From Anaerococcus sp. Marseille-P3915 (lineage in GTDB: Bacteria > Bacillota > Clostridia > Tissierellales > Peptoniphilaceae): a DNA stretch of 64,000 nucleotides. The notes under the pieces are model-generated. The model did no database searches, was not told where the DNA came from, and saw nothing but the letters and a program-made list of their open reading frames with translations. Location of the stretch: positions 1,124,305 to 1,188,304 of the forward strand of contig NZ_LT984887.1 of the NCBI RefSeq assembly GCF_900258475.1, given 5' to 3'. A program made the translations under genes and the position numbers. Shown in pieces: positions 39,650-48,292 of the stretch (position 1 is the stretch's first letter; each line of letters starts with the position of its first letter).

Positions 39650-39670
39650 AGTTATACCTCCAATGTATTG

Positions 39671-39765
39671 TATAAAAAAAGCGGGCACAAAGTACCCGCA
39701 TAAATTCTAATAATAAATCTATTAACCTACAAACAAAGTCGGTAGGTGAGTTTGGGTACTTCTTT
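39671..39765 (-). promoter_or_regulatory. L20-type leader with attenuator of infC-rpmI-rplT
   Basis: On the minus strand a terminator (GCGGGTACTTTGTGCCCGC, 39681-39699, then seven T) lies just before infC. An upstream AAGTACCC (39754-39761) can pair with its GGGTACTT arm (39690-39697) as an antiterminator. A further hairpin ACCTAC/GTAGGT lies at 39725-39747. This is the arrangement of the Bacillus L20-controlled leader. Confidence 0.8.
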
Positions 39766-39781
39766 CTTGTTTACGTATATG

Positions 39782-39810
39782 ATAATACTACTTATTTCTT
39801 ATCTTGTCAA
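39782..39810 (-). promoter_or_regulatory. Promoter of infC-rpmI-rplT
   Basis: TTGACA (39805-39810), 17 bp, TATTAT (39782-39787) on the minus strand, immediately before the leader. Confidence 0.85.
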
Positions 39811-39812
39811 AT

Positions 39813-40661
39813 TTATTTGATTCTTATATAAAATAAACCAAAGGCCTTTTCTCCTGAGTAGACTCTTAATACTGAACCGAAAGTATTATGATGGTAAGCC
39901 TTAGCCTTTTTAATTAAATCACTTGCCTTATCTTCAATCTTTTCAAAAAGACTCTTATCTCCACCAAAGCCTAGGCCCAGATAATATTCTTTGGCTCCTT
40001 CTAGGTCCGCTCTTACTTTTTTGATGGCTTGATCAATTGCCTTATCTTCCTTTACCTTTAGTTTAACTAGGTCTACCTTTCCCTCACTTGCTACCTTTAA
40101 CATGGGTTTGATATTTAAAAATTTAACTGCCTTACCAAGTGGGGCTGATATTCTTCCGCCCTTTACTAAATTTTCTAGGCTATCAACCCATACATAGGCT
40201 GCCTTTTCATCTCTTACATGATCTAGCCTTATACAAATTTCCTTAAAGGATAGACTTTCATTTATTAGATCATCTGCATAATTTACAAGAAGAGATTCCA
40301 TTAGGGAAGCATTTCTTGAATCCATCAGATACATATCTTCATCAAGTTCATTTTTAAAAACATTGTAAGTTGCTGATAAGCCTGATGAAAGTGATATTAT
40401 TATTATCTTTTCATAGCCCTTAGACCTTATCTCTTCTATAATCTCTGCACAATCTCCTGGTGATGGGGCACTTGATTTAGCAAGCTTATCAGGATTATTC
40501 TTGTTGTGTTCAACTACTTCATCGCTTGTTATTTCTATCTCATCTTTTAGATATGAACCATCTATATTTACATAAAGAGGCAAAACAAAAATATGGTCTT
40601 TATTTTTATACTCATCTATTAAGTCAGAGGTTGAATCTGTTAGTATTGCAATTTTTTCCAC
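39813..40661 (-). CDS. DegV family fatty-acid-binding protein
   Basis: A FakB-like carrier that presents fatty acids to a kinase (FakA) for phospholipid synthesis. The 282-residue protein has the DegV motifs ILTDSTSDL near the start, KSSAPSPGDCAEI, IIISLSSGLSATYN and VWVDSLENLVKGGRIS. The start is GTG with a run of G residues upstream. It lies 15 bp after a MarR-type regulator gene, probably its operon mate. No FakA is in the window. Confidence 0.9.
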   Translation of the reverse strand: MEKIAILTDSTSDLIDEYKNKDHIFVLPLYVNIDGSYLKDEIEITSDEVVEHNKNNPDKLAKSSAPSPGDCAEIIEEIRSKGYEKIIIISLSSGLSATYNVFKNELDEDMYLMDSRNASLMESLLVNYADDLINESLSFKEICIRLDHVRDEKAAYVWVDSLENLVKGGRISAPLGKAVKFLNIKPMLKVASEGKVDLVKLKVKEDKAIDQAIKKVRADLEGAKEYYLGLGFGGDKSLFEKIEDKASDLIKKAKAYHHNTFGSVLRVYSGEKAFGLFYIRIK

Positions 40662-40676
40662 TTTTGCCCCCCCTAT

Positions 40677-41111
40677 TTAGTCATTTATATTTTTCATCTC
40701 AGCTTTGATTAGGCCAAGTGACTTATAGATGTTTTCCATATCTTCTTTGCTTAACTTTTCTTCAAGCCTGTCCATTACTTCACTTATACTTGAGAAGGCT
40801 ATTTTCTTGTATGTTTTAAACCTATCAGTTAGCCTTAGGATAAATTCTCTTCCATCTTCTTTTGATTGAACCTTTTCTACATATCCCTTTGATACCAGAG
40901 TATTTATTTTATAAGAGATATTTGGTTGGGAAATTCCTAAAATTTTTACCAGCTCATTTACAGTTGGTTTTTCGAGTGAATCGATAATATTGACTACCAT
41001 CGACTCTGTATAGCTAAGTGTGGCTTCTCTTTTTTCAAAACCCGAATAGATTTTGGTATAGAAATTAATGTTTGCCATTGTGATTATGTCTTCTAGAATG
41101 GTTTTTTTCAT
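40677..41111 (-). CDS. MarR-family transcriptional regulator
   Basis: A 144-residue winged-helix protein: LSYTESMVVNIIDSLEKPT, recognition helix region GISQPNISYKINTLVSKGYVE, wing KVQSKEDGREFILRLTD, then a C-terminal dimer helix. It is like FabT, the MarR protein that controls fatty acid synthesis in streptococci, and the adjoining DegV gene supports a lipid-linked role; both are inference. A palindrome at 41248-41268 upstream could be its operator. Confidence 0.85.
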   Translation of the reverse strand: MKKTILEDIITMANINFYTKIYSGFEKREATLSYTESMVVNIIDSLEKPTVNELVKILGISQPNISYKINTLVSKGYVEKVQSKEDGREFILRLTDRFKTYKKIAFSSISEVMDRLEEKLSKEDMENIYKSLGLIKAEMKNIND

Positions 41112-41247
41112 ATGGAGCCTCTTTTGTATTTTTAATAATTTAGAATATATCTTTAATAACTATTATCTTATAAAATTCGACAAAAGGCAAATATTCTATC
41201 CATTATCTCAAGCTATTTTTGCTAATCTATAGGTATTTCAAGTTTTA

Positions 41248-41268
41248 TCTAGTTTTAACAACTAGATG
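41248..41268. repeat. Palindrome upstream of the MarR gene
   Basis: A perfect 8-bp inverted repeat ATCTAGTT-TTAAC-AACTAGAT with no T-run, between the two DegV transcription units; a candidate regulator site. Confidence 0.4.
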
Positions 41269-41364
41269 AAATAAAATAATTCGCCCTAACTTAGGTAAAT
41301 CATAAGCAAGTTTTAAACATGCATATATGAAATCTCTAATTGTAGGACGATTTTTTATTCTTTT

Positions 41365-42219
41365 CTAATCAAGGATGAAAAAACCAAAACCAAATAAGCC
41401 TGGTCCTGTATTTGCACCAAGAGTAGGAGAGATTTGTTCTTCTATATATAAGCTTGCCCTTCCTATATAATCTTTAAGCAAGTCTCTAAGCTTTACTAGA
41501 CCTTCTTCATAACCTCCATGACAAATAAACATGTAATAATCTTTGGCATTTGCAAGGTACTGGTCTGCAATTTTTTCTAATTGTCTGAAGACCTTTTTTT
41601 CTCCTCTGACAATTTTTACTATTTCAAATCCGCCTTCTGGTTGGCTTGTTTTTACTATTGGCTTTACTGATAAGGCATCGCCAATTTTTGCAAATGATTT
41701 TGGAACTCTGCCGCCTTCTACTATATATTTAAAGGAATCTATAGTGAAAAATACCTTAGAATCATAAATTTTTTCTGATAGTATATCTCTTATTTCCGCA
41801 AATGTTTTGCCATCTTCTATTAATTTTTTGGCATAAACAGCAAACAGCCCTTCTGCTAAAGTTAGGTTGCCAGTGTTTAGAGCAAAGACATCAAGACCTT
41901 CTATTTCCGCAAGATTTAGAGCATTAAAGGTACCTGAATACTTACTTCCTATGCTTATAGCTATAAGTTTATCATAACCATCATCTCTTATTTTCTCCAA
42001 AAGCGCCTGAATATCTCCAGGTGATGGCATGGATGTTTTAGGTAAGCTTTCCTTTGATCTTACCCAATCATAAAATTCATCCGGACTTATATCTAGCCTG
42101 TCCCTCAAAAACTTACCATCTAAATTTACATATAAGGGCAAAAGATAAAACCCTTCTTTTTCTATTAATTCTAAAGGCAAATCTCCTGCTGAGTCTACCA
42201 ATATTGCAATTTTTTCCAT
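41365..42219 (-). CDS. DegV family fatty-acid-binding protein
   Basis: A second FakB-like protein, 284 residues, with ILVDSAGDLPL, KTSMPSPGDIQAL, IAISIGSKYSGTFN and FTIDSFKYIVEGGRVP. It differs enough from the one at 39813 to suggest a different fatty-acid preference, as in species with several FakB proteins. Its ATG shares a base with the stop of the DUF1836 gene, so the two are co-translated. Confidence 0.9.
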   Translation of the reverse strand: MEKIAILVDSAGDLPLELIEKEGFYLLPLYVNLDGKFLRDRLDISPDEFYDWVRSKESLPKTSMPSPGDIQALLEKIRDDGYDKLIAISIGSKYSGTFNALNLAEIEGLDVFALNTGNLTLAEGLFAVYAKKLIEDGKTFAEIRDILSEKIYDSKVFFTIDSFKYIVEGGRVPKSFAKIGDALSVKPIVKTSQPEGGFEIVKIVRGEKKVFRQLEKIADQYLANAKDYYMFICHGGYEEGLVKLRDLLKDYIGRASLYIEEQISPTLGANTGPGLFGFGFFILD

Positions 42220-42722
42220 TATTTCTCCTCGCTCTCATCTATGCTTATTTTTGTATAAAGTTTTGTAAATAAAGAGCTTGCAAGGTAATACCAAACCTTG
42301 TCACGGTGTTCTTTGAAATTTACCTTTATATTTAAGTTATTATTTGTATTTAGAAAATCTTTTTTAGCACAGGTAAATATGCCTACAAAGTCTTGATAGG
42401 ACTCTTTAAAGGCGAAATTATCAATTTCTATCTCAATTCCCTTTACTATATCCTCAATACTGATTACCTGCTTAAAAATTGTTATAACTATGAGCTGTGC
42501 AATAGTCGATCTCATGTATTTTTTATTTTCAGGTTTTTCTATATAGTCTAATTTAACATAATTATTTATCATAGATGATGTAATTATATTTCTATCTATT
42601 ACGTATAAGGGGCTTAGAACTTCTTTCAGATAATCAAGAAGCTCTCCTTTGTATATGCCGTAGCTTGGAATTTCATCCCAATTAGGAAGCTCTATACTTG
42701 CTAATCTTCTTATTTTTTCCAT
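42219..42722 (-). CDS. DUF1836 family protein
   Basis: A 167-residue protein with the DUF1836 pattern ITSSMINNYVKLDYIEKP, ENKKYMRSTIAQLIVITIFK and a helix-turn-helix-like layout related to MerR-type domains. The family has no established function; members are often found beside DegV genes, as here, so a regulatory link to fatty acid use is a reasonable guess. Confidence 0.8.
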   Translation of the reverse strand: MEKIRRLASIELPNWDEIPSYGIYKGELLDYLKEVLSPLYVIDRNIITSSMINNYVKLDYIEKPENKKYMRSTIAQLIVITIFKQVISIEDIVKGIEIEIDNFAFKESYQDFVGIFTCAKKDFLNTNNNLNIKVNFKEHRDKVWYYLASSLFTKLYTKISIDESEEK

Positions 42723-42765
42723 CTCACTGTTCCTTATTATACTTCACCAAGCTTTTAGAACTAAA

Positions 42766-43503
42766 TCAGTCAACTTCTATTTCGATTTCTTCGTTTAGCT
42801 TGCTTATCTTCCTTATATCTAAATCATTATTATTATATTTTTCTTTAAACTCTTTGCTTATAGCTTCTCTCCCACCAATCTTAGTAGGAAAAAATATCTG
42901 GCTTTCAGAAACTTTCACTAAGGTGTCCAAATAAGCAAAAGATTTTTCATCCAAAGGATATATCGGCAAGAAAATTATATCAATTTTTTCTTCTTCTAAA
43001 ATATCTAATAAGTCAAGATAAGAGGATTCATCTATCTCAGCTAAATTAATATTTCCCCCATAAAAGATAACCAAAGAGTCTATTCTTATTAAATAAGCAA
43101 GGCTAGACTTATCTATACTAAAGCATCTGATCCTAATGTTTTTATCTGCCAGCTTGAAATTTAAAAAATCATGATCTTTTACCAGTTTGACATCTTCCTT
43201 ATTATATAAATCTTTAAGGTCTTTCATGCCAAGCTCATACTTATTTAAATAGATTATATTATCCTGATATTTAAGGTCCCTTACAGATTCGCTAAGGACA
43301 TAGTTTATAGATTTAAGCTTGGCTAGGTTGAAAATCTCTGTTGTATAAGAATTTTCATCATTCTTCGTCACAAAAAACAAGCTATGTTTTGTTTCTGGTA
43401 TATCTAAGATACCCCTTGCATAATCAAATACAAGGAATAAATCTCCATATTCCAAGCTATAGCAGGAATCATATATATAATTTGCATAAACTTTTTCGCT
43501 CAT
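42766..43503 (-). CDS. Degenerate metallo-beta-lactamase-like protein
   Basis: A 245-residue protein whose layout follows UlaG/YtnP-like metallo-beta-lactamase proteins: an opening beta part (YIYDSCYSLEYGDLFLVFDY), a segment (LFFVTKNDENSYTTEIFNL) where the family has HxHxDH, a central YGGNINLAEID and a C-terminal IIFLPIYPLDEKSFAYLD. The metal-binding histidines and aspartates are replaced (KNDENSY), so hydrolase activity is unlikely. The ATG at 43503 has AAGGAG 7 bp upstream. The fold assignment is by pattern only. Its function is unknown. Confidence 0.6.
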   Translation of the reverse strand: MSEKVYANYIYDSCYSLEYGDLFLVFDYARGILDIPETKHSLFFVTKNDENSYTTEIFNLAKLKSINYVLSESVRDLKYQDNIIYLNKYELGMKDLKDLYNKEDVKLVKDHDFLNFKLADKNIRIRCFSIDKSSLAYLIRIDSLVIFYGGNINLAEIDESSYLDLLDILEEEKIDIIFLPIYPLDEKSFAYLDTLVKVSESQIFFPTKIGGREAISKEFKEKYNNNDLDIRKISKLNEEIEIEVD

Positions 43504-43576
43504 CTTAACTCCTTCATATAGAAATTTATACCCATTTTTTATATATTTAAAGTATAATTCTTCTGAGGTGATTATT

Positions 43577-44062
43577 ATCAAAAAAGAAATTAAAACAAAT
43601 GCAATGAGATTTTTAGATAAGAAAAAAATACCATATGAACATATAGACTATGAATTAGACCACGAATTTGTTTCTGCAACTGATTTAGCAGCAGAAAATG
43701 GAACTGACATAGCAACAGTCTTTAAGACCCTAGCTTGCGAGTCTAAAAATGGTGATATATACATCCTTGTCATAAATGGGGCAGATGAAATAGACTTTAA
43801 GAAGGCTGCTAAAGAAATTGGGGTCAAGTCCCTTTCCATGCTTCATCTTAAGGATTTAAAAAATACCGTGGGCTATGAAAGAGGAGCCACTACTCCCCTT
43901 GCTCTTAAGAAAAATTTTCCAGTTTTTATTGACAAGAAGGCCAAAGATCTTGAATTTATAAAAGTATCTGCAGGCAAGGTTGGTCACAGCCTTAAGCTAA
44001 AGCCAGATGATTTAATAAAGGCAAGCTCTGGCAAGTATGCCGATTTAATCCAATGTTCTTAG
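43577..44062 (+). CDS. ybaK: YbaK/EbsC-type Cys-tRNA(Pro) deacylase, non-standard start
   Basis: Removes cysteine wrongly attached to tRNA-Pro. A protein of about 160 residues with the family pattern KTNAMRFLDKKKIPYE, ATVFKTLACESKNG, the catalytic-region lysine (FKTLA), ALKKNFPVFIDKKA and ISAGKVG-like VSAGKVGHSL. GAGGTG at 43565-43570 is the ribosome site, so the in-frame GTG (43568) lies within it; the start is most likely ATC (43577) or ATT (43574), just before the conserved KKEIKTNAMR. Confidence 0.85.
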   Translation: MKKEIKTNAMRFLDKKKIPYEHIDYELDHEFVSATDLAAENGTDIATVFKTLACESKNGDIYILVINGADEIDFKKAAKEIGVKSLSMLHLKDLKNTVGYERGATTPLALKKNFPVFIDKKAKDLEFIKVSAGKVGHSLKLKPDDLIKASSGKYADLIQCS

Positions 44063-44724
44063 AAAAATTTACAGGAGAAAGGATTGAAAGATTTGAATTT
44101 GGCTCTGATTATTCCCTTAATCCCATAGAGATAAGCGTAAATAAAAGCCAAAAGTCATCTGCCTTTAGGATTTCTTTTTCAAATGATGAAAATAATGAAA
44201 AATTAAGGCTCCTTGCCATTCTTTCTCCAATTTTCATCGCTTCTTTTGATAATGGGGCTTATGAACTTGAGTATCTAAAGGATTCTATAGCAAATTCTTC
44301 CTATGAATTTGGACTTTATCCACATTTTTTTAAAAATTTCCAAAAGTCCCAATATTTTAAAGATGATAGGTCGGAAGATGATATTTACTTATCTGAGAGT
44401 GGCCTTATTTATTTTTCCTTTAATGACCTTGATGAAAAATATCTACCAAGCCTTGCCTGCCTTATTAATGAACTTATTATAAATGATGATAATAGGAAGG
44501 AGCTTTTGGCTTATTTTAAAGAAATAAGGGATGATATCGTCATAAATGGCAGAAGGTCAATCCTTGCTAATGGTATCCAGGCCTTTTACCTAAGCAAATA
44601 TGTGGTGGTTTGGATGCTTGATCTCATCTCATTTATTAAAGAAAAAAATCCAGGAGCCTTTAAATATCTCTTGCCTATTTATAAGCTAGCAAGTAATTTA
44701 AAGACTCCAAGAAATCTTAAATAG
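44053..44724 (+). CDS. Hypothetical protein
   Basis: No family recognised. A 223-residue soluble protein, acidic, with alternating beta-type and helical stretches (a beta-rich N-terminus, PIEISVNKSQKSSAFRISFS, and a helical C-terminus, YVVVWMLDLISFIKEKNPGA). The ATG lies 10 bp inside ybaK, so translation is coupled. The end overlaps the 3' end of ddh by 8 bp on the other strand, with no room for a terminator. Confidence 0.65.
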   Translation: MFLEKFTGERIERFEFGSDYSLNPIEISVNKSQKSSAFRISFSNDENNEKLRLLAILSPIFIASFDNGAYELEYLKDSIANSSYEFGLYPHFFKNFQKSQYFKDDRSEDDIYLSESGLIYFSFNDLDEKYLPSLACLINELIINDDNRKELLAYFKEIRDDIVINGRRSILANGIQAFYLSKYVVVWMLDLISFIKEKNPGAFKYLLPIYKLASNLKTPRNLK

Positions 44725-45670
44725 AATCTATCAAATCTTCATAAGACTTAAAAGATAAATATTTTGGTGCTACATCTAAGACAGTGATAGCACCTTTTTT
44801 GCCTTCTTTTTTTAGAGCATAAGCCGCCCTAGCGTAGGCTATATCACAAGCTGCTGTAAAGTCTGGGTTGTTTTTTAAATCTAGGCTAAATTCTATTACA
44901 GACCTAGTAGATCCTGAAGCCATTCCATTTCTAAATACATAACCACCATGGACCATTTCTTTGTGGTCTTTATTTAATTCTTCTTGGCTTATAAAGTGAA
45001 CTATAGTTTCATATCCTACAAAATAATCTGGCATGGTCTTTATGGCCTCTTCGATTTTGCCCTTATCAGCATTTTCTTCAGCAACTACAAAAACCTCTCT
45101 AAGATGGGCCTTATGAGGGTCAAATTCGATTTCCTCCCCCGCCCTAACTCTTTCTAGGACTTCATCCCTTGGTATGGTGTATTGGGTGGAATCTATCACC
45201 CCATCAATTGCCCTGCAAGCAGCTGAATGGCCCTGGCTTACGCCCTTACCCCAAAATGTATAAGTTGCACCTTGTGGGAGGATCGCCTGGCCTATTAGCC
45301 TTTGGAGGGAAAATAGTCCTGGGTCCCAACCTGTAGAAATTAAGGCAAGCTTATTAGCTTTCTTGCCTATTTCATCCATCATATGATAATATTCTTTAAT
45401 CTTTGCGTGATTATCAAAAGAATCTAGGGTATTGAAATTTTCTAAAAGCTTCGGACCTTGGGCCATAATGTCCTTATCTGATGACCCGCAAAGGATTAAA
45501 AGATCAACATCTTCCTTATAAGCTAAAATATTATCTAAAGACTCATAAGATTCGTGGTCTAATTTTCTCCTCGAAAATATCTTCACAAGATCCATGTCAA
45601 GGCTTTCTTTTATTGCTTTTTCTACTGATTTTCCTAAATTCCCGTAACCAACTATTCCTATCTTAATCAT
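44717..45670 (-). CDS. ddh: meso-Diaminopimelate dehydrogenase
   Basis: Converts tetrahydrodipicolinate directly to meso-diaminopimelate with NADPH and ammonia, bypassing acylated intermediates. The 317-residue protein has the Rossmann start IKIGIVGYGNLGKSV, DLLILCGSSDKD, TGWDPGLFSLQRL and WGKGVSQGHSAACRAI, characteristic of Ddh. The ATG at 45670 follows AGAGG. It is last in lysA-asd-dapA-dapB-ddh, overlapping dapB, and explains the absence of dapD/dapF-type genes here. Confidence 0.95.
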   Translation of the reverse strand: MIKIGIVGYGNLGKSVEKAIKESLDMDLVKIFSRRKLDHESYESLDNILAYKEDVDLLILCGSSDKDIMAQGPKLLENFNTLDSFDNHAKIKEYYHMMDEIGKKANKLALISTGWDPGLFSLQRLIGQAILPQGATYTFWGKGVSQGHSAACRAIDGVIDSTQYTIPRDEVLERVRAGEEIEFDPHKAHLREVFVVAEENADKGKIEEAIKTMPDYFVGYETIVHFISQEELNKDHKEMVHGGYVFRNGMASGSTRSVIEFSLDLKNNPDFTAACDIAYARAAYALKKEGKKGAITVLDVAPKYLSFKSYEDLIDSI

Positions 45671-46424
45671 CAATACCTCTTATTACATCTTTAAAATCAT
45701 ATCTTCCCGGATTCTTTCCAGCTATGAAGCTTGCGGCCTTAAGAGCCCCTATGGCAAAGATTTTTTTAGACCCTGCCTGGTGTTTTACTTCTAAGACCTC
45801 ATCGACTCCAGCAAATATTAGCCTATGCTCACCTACAATTGTTCCAGCCCTTACTGATAAAATACCAACATCTGTAGGCTTTCTTTCATCATCATGGGTC
45901 ATAGCTCTCATGACCTTGTTAAGCTTATTATCTTTTGCAGAATTTACAGCATCGAAGATCATATTGGCTGTGCCTGATGGGTTGTCTTTTTTCTTGTTGT
46001 GGTGACTTTCTACTATTTCTATGTCAAAGTCACTTAGGCCCTTGGCTAAAAGCCTTGCAGCTTCTAGCATAATATTTATGCCAAGGGAATAATTCCCCTC
46101 TTGCATAAAGGCTATTTTAGCTGAAAGACCATTAATTTTTGCCAAGTCTTCGTCTGTATAGCCTGTTGTAGCAAAGATTACAGGAATTTCCCTAGAACTT
46201 GCATAAGAAATAATATCATCTAGGAGAGCCCTATTTGAAAAATCTATTATGACATCCGCCTTTGCTTCTACTTTTGAAAAATCATCATAGATTGGAAAGT
46301 CGCTGCCCCCATCACAATCCTTATCTATTCCGGCAATAATCTTATAATTATCATTTTCCCTTACCACTTCTGCTAAGGTCCTTCCCATGGCTCCCTTGGC
46401 ACCTACTAATAAAATATTTAACAT
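45663..46424 (-). CDS. dapB: 4-Hydroxy-tetrahydrodipicolinate reductase
   Basis: Reduces the dapA product. The 253-residue protein has NILLVGAKGAMGRTL, VIIDFSNRALLDD, ATTGYTDED, the DapB motif ESHHNKKKDNPSGTAN and RAGTIVGEH. It overlaps dapA by 7 bp and ddh by 8 bp. Confidence 0.96.
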   Translation of the reverse strand: MLNILLVGAKGAMGRTLAEVVRENDNYKIIAGIDKDCDGGSDFPIYDDFSKVEAKADVIIDFSNRALLDDIISYASSREIPVIFATTGYTDEDLAKINGLSAKIAFMQEGNYSLGINIMLEAARLLAKGLSDFDIEIVESHHNKKKDNPSGTANMIFDAVNSAKDNKLNKVMRAMTHDDERKPTDVGILSVRAGTIVGEHRLIFAGVDEVLEVKHQAGSKKIFAIGALKAASFIAGKNPGRYDFKDVIRGIDD

Positions 46425-47299
46425 AGGCCAAACTCCTTTAATTTTTCTTTTAAAATCACTTCTGTGTTGGTATTTGCAGGTGTTAAAGGTAGTCTAAGAG
46501 TATTTTGGCAAAGGCCCATCATTGCTGCTGCAGCCTTAACTGGAACTGGATTTACTTCTATAAATAAATCTTTTATTAGATCTATGTATTTTAGATGAAG
46601 CTTAGTTGCATGGTCAGTTTGTCCAGCCTTAAAAAGTTCGTAAATTTCGTGGTTTTCTTTTGGTAAAATATTTGCAAGTACCGATATTGATCCATCTATA
46701 CCTAGGGCAAGCATTGGCAAGGTCAAGTCATCATTTCCTGAATAGACCGCAAAGTCTTTTGGCTTATGGGCTAAAAGCTTCGCTGTATAAGCTAAATCTC
46801 CTGTAGCATCCTTTATTCCAACTATATTTTCAATTTGCGCAAGCCTTAATGTAGTATCAAGGTCGATATTTACATTTGTCCTTGACGGAACATTATAAAG
46901 AATAATTGGCTTAGACGAATTCTTTGCTATATAGGCAAAGTGCTCGTAAAGGCCTTCTTTTGTGGCCTTATTATAGTAAGGAGTCACTACTAGCAAGCCA
47001 TCCACTCCTTCTATTTTGCCGACCTTTTTGCTAAAGGCTGCCGTAGAGTAGGTGTCATTTGAACCTGTGCCCGCAATTATCGGCATCCTTCCATCAATTT
47101 TTTCTACCGTATATTTAATTAGTCTTATCTTCTCATCTTCTGTCATAGTTGTGGCTTCACCAGTGGTTCCGCACACAACTAGGGCATCGGTAGAATTTTC
47201 TAGATGAAAGTCTAAGATTTTGTCATAGGCCTTATAATCCACATCAAAATTTTCATCAAATGGCGTTATTACCGCTACTGCAGAGCCTGTAAATATCAT
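46418..47299 (-). CDS. dapA: 4-Hydroxy-tetrahydrodipicolinate synthase
   Basis: Condenses aspartate semialdehyde with pyruvate, the first lysine-specific step. A 293-residue aldolase with VCGTTGEATTMTEDE, the Tyr of ILYNVPSRTNV and the Schiff-base Lys of GIKDATGD, in the standard order. GGAGG lies 7 bp before the ATG at 47299; a GTG one codon earlier is less likely. It overlaps the asd stop. Confidence 0.96.
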   Translation of the reverse strand: MIFTGSAVAVITPFDENFDVDYKAYDKILDFHLENSTDALVVCGTTGEATTMTEDEKIRLIKYTVEKIDGRMPIIAGTGSNDTYSTAAFSKKVGKIEGVDGLLVVTPYYNKATKEGLYEHFAYIAKNSSKPIILYNVPSRTNVNIDLDTTLRLAQIENIVGIKDATGDLAYTAKLLAHKPKDFAVYSGNDDLTLPMLALGIDGSISVLANILPKENHEIYELFKAGQTDHATKLHLKYIDLIKDLFIEVNPVPVKAAAAMMGLCQNTLRLPLTPANTNTEVILKEKLKEFGLC

Positions 47300-48282
47300 C
47301 ACATATCCTCCACTAAAAGTTCAGCTATCTCTATTGCATTTAGAGCAGCTCCCTTTCTAATATTATCGGCAACTGTCCATAGGTTTAGAGATCTTTCACA
47401 AGAATAATCTTCTCTAATCCTACCCACAAAAACTTCGTCCTTGCCTGAAACAAAGGCTGGCATTGGGTAGATTTCTTCTTTGATATCATCTTCTAAAATT
47501 ACTCCTGGTGTAGCTTTGATTGTCTGTCTAATCTCATCAAGAGTGAAGTCTTTTTTAAGTTTAAGGTTAATTGATACACCGTGAGAATTGCTTACAGGTA
47601 CCCTTATGGCTGTAGCTGTGATTTTTAAATCCTGATCATCTAGGATTTTCCTAGTTTCATCGATCATTTTCATCTCTTCTTTAGTGTAGCCATTATCTAA
47701 AAATACGTCGATTTGAGGAAGAACATTGTCATAAATCTTGTATTTCCAGTGGTCATTTTTCTTTTCATAGAGGTCTTCAAGGGCCCTTTCGCCACCACCG
47801 GATACGGCTTGGTAGGTGTTATAGATTATTCTTTCAATTCCAAAATCTTTGTGAATTTTTGAAATAGCAAGGACTGATTGGATTGTAGAACAATTTGGGT
47901 TTGCTATTAGCATATCATCTTCCTTGATATCATCAGGATTTACCTCAGGAATTACCAATGGTACATTTTTGTCCATCCTGAAAAATGAAGAGTTATCTAC
48001 GACTTTTATATTGTTTTTGATTGCAAGTGGTATGTATTTTTCAGAAACTGATCCACCTGCTGCAAATAGGGCTATATCGATTCCCCTACCATCAAAGGAG
48101 TCTTCTTTGAGCTCTTCAATTATTACTTCCCTACCTGCGTATTCAATTTTTGTTCCTGCTGATTTTTTGGAAGCGAAGGCAAAGAGTTTTTCTACAGGGA
48201 AATTCCTTTCTTCAAGGATTTCCCTTATCTTTCTACCAACTAAGCCACTTGCACCAACTACCGCTACATTTACTTTTCTCAT
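47299..48282 (-). CDS. asd: Aspartate-semialdehyde dehydrogenase
   Basis: Reduces aspartyl phosphate to the semialdehyde shared by lysine and the homoserine family. The 327-residue protein has VNVAVVGASGLVGRKI, the catalytic Cys in ANPNCSTIQSV, YQAVSGGGERAL and the HG pair in SHGVSINL. The ATG at 48282 with AAGGAG upstream is preferred over an earlier ATG. It lies between lysA and dapA. Confidence 0.96.
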   Translation of the reverse strand: MRKVNVAVVGASGLVGRKIREILEERNFPVEKLFAFASKKSAGTKIEYAGREVIIEELKEDSFDGRGIDIALFAAGGSVSEKYIPLAIKNNIKVVDNSSFFRMDKNVPLVIPEVNPDDIKEDDMLIANPNCSTIQSVLAISKIHKDFGIERIIYNTYQAVSGGGERALEDLYEKKNDHWKYKIYDNVLPQIDVFLDNGYTKEEMKMIDETRKILDDQDLKITATAIRVPVSNSHGVSINLKLKKDFTLDEIRQTIKATPGVILEDDIKEEIYPMPAFVSGKDEVFVGRIREDYSCERSLNLWTVADNIRKGAALNAIEIAELLVEDM

Positions 48283-48292
48283 TATTTTCTCC

